10,302 nucleotides of DNA from Elusimicrobiota bacterium (GTDB lineage Bacteria > Elusimicrobiota > Elusimicrobia > UBA1565 > UBA9628), in contig JAQUNT010000037.1 in NCBI GenBank assembly GCA_028717525.1, positions 1-10,302 of the forward strand, in the 5' to 3' direction. Positions 7,298-10,302 of the stretch are shown here, in pieces (the first letter of the stretch is position 1; each line of letters starts with the position of its first letter). The position numbers were made by a program, and so were the translations under genes. The notes beneath the pieces were generated by a model, which saw only the letters and a program-made list of their open reading frames with translations, was not told the origin of the DNA and did no database searches.

Positions 7298-8532
7298 AAG
7301 TCCAGGTAGCCGGCCGCCTTGAGCAGTTCCCTGGCCCTAGGGCCGATGGCGGGAAGCTCGGGGCTCCTCTCCCCGGAGAACCGGTCCTCCTCGACCTTCT
7401 CCATGAGCCGGCAGGCGAGGGGGACGGCGCGGGCGGCGGCGTCCTGGCCCGCGAAGCGCCCGGACTCCGGCGAATAGCTCAGGCTCTGCCCGCCGCAGTC
7501 GACCTCGAAATCCCCGTTCTCGTCGGAAAAATCGCAGGCCGGGGCCTGCGGCTCGGAGAGGCGGCTGCGGGCCATGGCCTCCAGGACCGCGAGCTTGCCC
7601 TCCAGGATCCGCCGGGAGCCGGGGTCGAGCCGCGCGTCCGCCAGACCCTCGCGCAGCTTCGCCGCCGCTTCCGCGAACCGTCCCGACTGCACGTACACGT
7701 CCAGGAGGAGGAAGTAATCCTCGAAACGGAGGGTCTGGAGCGCCCGGAACTGGTCCAGGCGGAGCGCCTCGGCGGCGGCCCAATCGCCGAGCAGAAGGTA
7801 TCGCTCCGCCAGCAGGTCGGGGAAGGCCCTCTCCCGCGGGAACAGCCGGATGGCGCTGCGGCAGAGAGGCTCCAGGGCGGGGCTGCGGTCCCAGGAGTAG
7901 GCCTCGGCCAGGAGGCGGTGCGTCTTGAGGTCCCGCGAGCCTGAATCCACCTGGCCGCGCCAGCGCCGCTTCATGGCGGCCACCACTTCGCGTTCCGAGC
8001 CGCTCCGGGCCATGTTCAGGAGGGCCTGCAGGGCGCGCACGGCCTCGGGGGGGTAGGCCGAGTTCCGGACCAGGTCGGCCAGCAGAGCGACGCCCCGCTG
8101 AGGCAGGCCGCACTTGTCCCAGGCCGCGGCCCGGAGGATCTGGAGGGTCGTGTCCCGGCGGGCGAAGCCGGGGCCGTCCAGGATGCGGCTGGCCCGCTCC
8201 TGCTGTCCGTCGGCGCACAGGACCCCGGCCAGGACGATCTTCAGGAGCGCGCTGCGGGGCCGCAGCTCCGCCAGCTCCGATACGAACTTCAGCCTGGCCG
8301 CGGAGGTCATGCTCGACAGTTCCAACTCCATGGTCAGCAGCCGCCCATCTTCCGGCATCCGGGGCTCGGAAAGGATCATCAGGAACCTCTGCCGAGGTGA
8401 GAGCAGCTTCGGGGCCAGGATCGGCGGCGGGCCCATCCCCGGGGCCGGCGCCTGCGGCGGTCCCATCTGCTGGGCCCGCGCCTGCGGCGGCCCGGCGAGC
8501 AGCGCAAGAAGCAGCAGGGCGGTCAGCCTCAT
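7294..8532 (-). CDS. exported alpha-helical repeat-type (TPR-like) protein of unknown function
   Basis: 412 residues, not recognised as a named family. The ATG at 8532 overlaps the TGA of the upstream sulfatase-like gene by four bases (ATGA), so its translation is probably coupled. Signal peptide MRLTALLLLALLAGPPQARA|QQ (cut near 20); no lipobox cysteine. Residues 15-36 are a Pro/Met/Gly stretch with a duplicated decapeptide. Residues 45-330 are almost wholly helical, with pairs such as HRLLAEAYSW (205-214), DLLAERYLLLGDWAAAEALR (239-258) and YFLLLDVYVQSGRFAEAAAKL (273-293). These resemble degenerate tetratricopeptide helices and suggest a protein-binding scaffold. Residues 333-347 form an acidic segment with two cysteines (C333, C346) that could pair in the periplasm. 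The C-terminus is helical again (ARELLKAAGYLDF). The partner is likely the hydrolase encoded just upstream. Confidence 0.82.
   Translation of the reverse strand: MRLTALLLLALLAGPPQARAQQMGPPQAPAPGMGPPPILAPKLLSPRQRFLMILSEPRMPEDGRLLTMELELSSMTSAARLKFVSELAELRPRSALLKIVLAGVLCADGQQERASRILDGPGFARRDTTLQILRAAAWDKCGLPQRGVALLADLVRNSAYPPEAVRALQALLNMARSGSEREVVAAMKRRWRGQVDSGSRDLKTHRLLAEAYSWDRSPALEPLCRSAIRLFPRERAFPDLLAERYLLLGDWAAAEALRLDQFRALQTLRFEDYFLLLDVYVQSGRFAEAAAKLREGLADARLDPGSRRILEGKLAVLEAMARSRLSEPQAPACDFSDENGDFEVDCGGQSLSYSPESGRFAGQDAAARAVPLACRLMEKVEEDRFSGERSPELPAIGPRARELLKAAGYLDF
8431..8490 (-). repeat. 30-bp tandem duplication coding PPQAxAxxMG twice
   Basis: Residues 15-24 (PPQARAQQMG) and 25-34 (PPQAPAPGMG) of the helical exported protein are a repeated decapeptide, followed by a third PPP. 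In DNA the 12-mer CGCCTGCGGCGG (+ strand) recurs at 8449 and 8479, exactly 30 bp apart. The duplication straddles the predicted signal peptidase site and looks like a slippage product that lengthens the linker after the signal peptide. Confidence 0.7.
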
Positions 8533-9881
8533 GGCCTGGTCTTGAGCCGCATCATCTCCGCGGCCAGCTGCATGAACCTCTCGGGCTCCCGGTCCAGCTG
8601 GCTGCGGCTCTCCCCGGGGTCCGCGGCGAGGTCGAAGAGCTCCCAGCGGCTGCCTTGCCGGATCACCTTCCAGTCCCCGCTGCGAAAAGCCTCCAAGTCC
8701 AGGACCTTCTTGCCCGTGCCGTGCCGGGCGGCTTGGGCATACCGGCCTGCGCCCGCCCCCGGCCGAGGCGCGCCTTCCAGCAGGCTCCTGAAGCTCCGGC
8801 CCTGGGTCCCGGGCGGGGAGTGCCAGCCTTCCCAATCCATGAGCGTGGGCAGGAGGTCGATCTCCTCGACCGGCTCCCGGACCCGGCGGCCGGCGAGGCC
8901 AGGGACGCCGGGATGCCAGACCACGAGCGGCACGCGCAGGACCTCGTCGTACATCGGGCGCTGGTAGTGCCCGAAGCCGCCGTGCTCGCCCAGGGCCTCG
9001 CCATGGTCCGCGGTCGCGATGAGGATGGTGTTGCCCCAGAGGCGCAGCCGCGTCATGGCCGCGTAGAGCGCCGACAGCCGGCTGTCGCCGTAGCTCATGC
9101 AGCCGTCGTACCGGGCGGAGAGCCGGGCGGAGAGCCGGGCCATATCCTCGGGTTTCTTCTTCATCGCCTCCGCGGTCCGGATGAACTCGGGCGGCATGCC
9201 CCTCCAGTCGACGCCCGCGGCGAGGTCGAAGGCCTGGAGCAGAGCGACGTCGCCCGGCCCCGGCAGGTCGGCGTCCGGGTTCGGCGGAATGAAGCGCAGG
9301 AAGTAATCCCTCGGGCAGTCGTAAGGGTAGTGCGCGTCCGCCCCATGGATCAGGAGGAAGAAGGTGGAGGAGGATTTGGACTCGAGCCAGCGCAGGGCGG
9401 GGGGCATGGCCTGGCCCATGGACCCCAGACCCTGCCCCCGGTCCCAGGGACGATGGAAGCCCGCGACATAGTCGAAGCCGCGGTCCAGGCCCATGCTCCT
9501 CGTGTCGATGAACCCGGCGGTGAAGGCCGCGGTCTGAAAGCCTCTCTCCCGGAAGAGCTCGGCCAAGGTCGGCTGGGCCGGGCCCAGCCTGTCGCTGGGG
9601 ACGAAAACGCCGTGGGTCGCGGGCCTCTGCCCGGTGAACATGGAGGCCAAGGCCGGAAAGGTCCAGTTGGACTGGGCCAGGGCGGCCTCGAAAACCGCCC
9701 CTTTGCGGGCCAGCTCGGCCATGGCCGGGGTCGTGTCCCGGGCGTAGCCGTAGGGCGTGGTGTGGTCGGCGCGGACCGTGTCCTCGATGACCAGGATCAC
9801 GTTCCAGGGGCCCTGCCGCGGCGCCGCGGCCGCCGCCGGGAGCGCCGACAGCAGAACAAGAATCAGCCCTGAGCCGCGCAT
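8529..9881 (-). CDS. exported sulfatase-superfamily (alkaline phosphatase fold) hydrolase, Thr in place of the Cys/Ser nucleophile
   Basis: 450 residues from ATG 9881. That start gives a direct signal peptide (MRGSGLILVLLSALPAAAAA) with GGTGGA 7 bases upstream; a start at 9914 would add 11 residues and lacks a ribosome site. Sulfatase-family marks: NVILVIEDTVRADHTTPYGY with metal ligand D34; WTFPALASMFTGQRPATHGV (73-92); FLLIHGADAHYPY; TADHGEALGEHGGFGH (290-305), with ligands D292 and H293; YDEVLRVPLVVWHPGV; and WELFDLAADPGE near the C-terminus, typical of sulfatases. In the nucleophile motif C/S-x-P-x-R, the reactive position reads T74-F-P-A-L, with Thr in place of Cys/Ser and Leu in place of Arg. 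Formylglycine formation is therefore unlikely, and a phosphodiesterase, phosphatase or transferase reaction is as likely as sulfate ester cleavage. Acts in the periplasm or outside the cell. The substrate is unknown. It overlaps the downstream helical protein gene by 4 bases. Confidence 0.88.
   Translation of the reverse strand: MRGSGLILVLLSALPAAAAAPRQGPWNVILVIEDTVRADHTTPYGYARDTTPAMAELARKGAVFEAALAQSNWTFPALASMFTGQRPATHGVFVPSDRLGPAQPTLAELFRERGFQTAAFTAGFIDTRSMGLDRGFDYVAGFHRPWDRGQGLGSMGQAMPPALRWLESKSSSTFFLLIHGADAHYPYDCPRDYFLRFIPPNPDADLPGPGDVALLQAFDLAAGVDWRGMPPEFIRTAEAMKKKPEDMARLSARLSARYDGCMSYGDSRLSALYAAMTRLRLWGNTILIATADHGEALGEHGGFGHYQRPMYDEVLRVPLVVWHPGVPGLAGRRVREPVEEIDLLPTLMDWEGWHSPPGTQGRSFRSLLEGAPRPGAGAGRYAQAARHGTGKKVLDLEAFRSGDWKVIRQGSRWELFDLAADPGESRSQLDREPERFMQLAAEMMRLKTRP
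9111..9140 (-). repeat. 12-bp in-frame tandem repeat (2.5 copies) in the hydrolase gene
   Basis: CCGGGCGGAGAG (+ strand) occurs at 9111 and 9123, with a half copy at 9135. It encodes ARLSARLSAR on the minus strand (about residues 248-257 of the mature start numbering). The period is four codons, so copy-number changes keep the frame. It lies in a helix before the metal-binding C-terminal half. Confidence 0.75.
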
Positions 9882-9886
9882 GGGAT

Positions 9887-9899
9887 GGTCCACCGGACC
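9887..9899 (-). promoter_or_regulatory. small hairpin over the hydrolase ribosome binding site
   Basis: Inverted repeat GGTCC-accgg... reads on the minus strand as GGTCC GGT GGACC: five G-C/T-A pairs closing a 3-base loop, 6 bases before the ATG at 9881. The ribosome site GGTGGA lies in the loop and the 3' arm, so the folded form could hide it. Five base pairs is short, and the effect is inferred. Confidence 0.35.
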
Positions 9900-9904
9900 G
9901 GCCC

Positions 9905-9914
9905 ATGATATCAT
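9905..9914 (-). promoter_or_regulatory. candidate -10 box for the hydrolase operon within a 10-bp palindrome
   Basis: ATGATATCAT is a perfect palindrome. On the minus strand it contains TATCAT (9910 to 9905), 5 of 6 to the TATAAT consensus. It would start transcription near 9898 and leave a leader of about 17 bases carrying the GGTGGA ribosome site. No convincing -35 box is seen at 16-18 bp. The palindrome could instead be an operator. Confidence 0.35.
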
Positions 9915-9915
9915 T

Positions 9916-9946
9916 TTGCCGCCGCCGCCACGTCATTGCCGCCGCC
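9916..9946. repeat. direct repeat TTGCCGCCGCC, two copies 20 bp apart, in the divergent promoter region
   Basis: Exact 11-base copies at 9916-9926 and 9936-9946, each preceded by CAT or CATTT. The 20-bp spacing is about two helical turns, so both copies would face the same side of the DNA. The second copy overlaps the -35 box of the epimerase promoter. This could be an operator, or a simple GCC-run duplication. Confidence 0.5.
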
Positions 9947-9964
9947 TGTCGCATTAGATAGAAT
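9936..9964 (+). promoter_or_regulatory. sigma70-like promoter for the epimerase gene
   Basis: TTGCCG (9936-9941, 4 of 6 to TTGACA) and TAGAAT (9959-9964, 5 of 6 to TATAAT) are separated by exactly 17 bp. The -10 box ends 8 bases before the ATG at 9973, so transcription should start at about 9970-9973. No Shine-Dalgarno sequence lies between, which points to a leaderless or nearly leaderless mRNA. Confidence 0.6.
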
Positions 9965-9972
9965 CACTCGTC

Positions 9973-10302
9973 ATGGCCAAGCGAGTCCTGGTGACCGGCT
10001 GCTGCGGCTATCTGGGCCGGCTGCTCACGGCCCGTCTGCTCGAGCATCCCCTGGTGGCCCGGGTCGTCGGCGTGGACGCGGCCGCGCCGCGCCTGCCGGC
10101 CCACCAGAAGCTGCACACCGTGGCCACGGACATCCGCGCCGAGTACATCCTGCGCAGCGTCCTGGAAGAGGAGGCGGTGGACACCGTCTTCCACATGGCC
10201 TTCCTCAACGCGGAACACGCCGACGACGTCCGGGCCCGCGAGACCAACGTGCACGGGACCATCGTGCTCCTCGAGGCCGCGGACAAAAGCCCGCGGGTGC
10301 AG
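9973..10302 (+). CDS. NAD-dependent epimerase/dehydratase (SDR family), 3' partial
   Basis: The first 110 residues of an extended short-chain dehydrogenase; the frame stays open to the window end. It begins MAKRVLVTGCCGYLGRLL: beta strand 1 plus the dinucleotide-binding TGxxGxxG motif (T8-G15). VVGVD places an acidic residue (D35) at the end of strand 2, as in NAD-preferring members. ATDIR, VDTVFHMAF (strand 4) and ETNVHGTIVLLEAA complete the start of the Rossmann fold. Such enzymes usually act on nucleotide sugars, but the catalytic YxxxK lies beyond the window, so the substrate cannot be named. It is divergent from the hydrolase gene, with 91 bases between the two starts. No ribosome binding site precedes the ATG. 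Confidence 0.9.
   Translation, partial: MAKRVLVTGCCGYLGRLLTARLLEHPLVARVVGVDAAAPRLPAHQKLHTVATDIRAEYILRSVLEEEAVDTVFHMAFLNAEHADDVRARETNVHGTIVLLEAADKSPRVQ

Noticed and set aside
9882..9914. Upstream ATG at 9914 as the hydrolase start
   Set aside because: It would place 11 polar residues before the signal peptide, has no ribosome site, and lies in the palindrome that fits a -10 box better.
7294..9954. 886-residue minus-strand frame that could be read as one fusion protein
   Set aside because: Its first half is a shadow of the hydrolase gene (Arg/Pro/Gly-rich, no motif). Only the part from ATG 8532 has a signal peptide and a normal composition.

Overview
This is a GC-rich bacterial window with very few non-coding bases. 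It holds six protein genes, two of them cut by the window edges, and I found no RNA gene, CRISPR array or insertion sequence. Three things suggest a Gram-negative-type (diderm) bacterium: a PorV/PorQ-like outer-membrane protein, a very large secreted protein with LamG and fibronectin-III-like domains and a FlgD-like/Por-type C-terminal domain, and exported proteins with classical signal peptides. That combination in a high-GC genome fits lineages such as Elusimicrobiota or another poorly cultured diderm phylum. This is an inference, and no single marker here proves the taxon.

Layout. (1) 1-1391, + strand: 3' part of a class II CCA-adding/poly(A) polymerase-type nucleotidyltransferase with an HD domain. 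(2) 1441-6303, + strand: a 1620-residue secreted multidomain protein running signal peptide, LamG-like domain with a tyrosine/cysteine-rich insert, about seven FN3-like repeats, a second LamG-like domain, an uncharacterised beta-rich module with a calcium-loop-like motif, and a FlgD-like/T9SS-type C-terminal domain. (3) 6305-7282, + strand: a PorV/PorQ-family outer-membrane beta-barrel, one base downstream and so probably cotranscribed with gene 2. (4) 7294-8532, - strand: an exported, alpha-helical, repeat-type protein of unknown function. (5) 8529-9881, - strand: an exported sulfatase-superfamily hydrolase. Genes 5 and 4 are transcribed in that order and overlap by 4 bases (ATGA). (6) 9973-10302, + strand: the N-terminal 110 residues of an NAD-dependent epimerase/dehydratase.

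How the parts may work together. Genes 2 and 3 look like a cargo and outer-membrane-shuttle pair. In the Bacteroidota type IX secretion system, PorV carries proteins with conserved C-terminal domains across the outer membrane, and the 1-base spacing suggests a dedicated pair here. Genes 5 and 4 are a translationally coupled envelope pair: a periplasmic or extracellular hydrolase whose usual formylglycine position is Thr, plus a helical partner. The short divergent region between genes 5 and 6 holds the best regulatory signals in the window: a good sigma70-like promoter whose predicted start lies about 2 bases before the epimerase ATG (a likely leaderless mRNA), a direct repeat 20 bp apart, a 10-bp palindrome, and a small hairpin over the sulfatase ribosome binding site.

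There is no stretch above 300 bases without a gene. The many long overlapping open frames on both strands are by-products of the high GC content.
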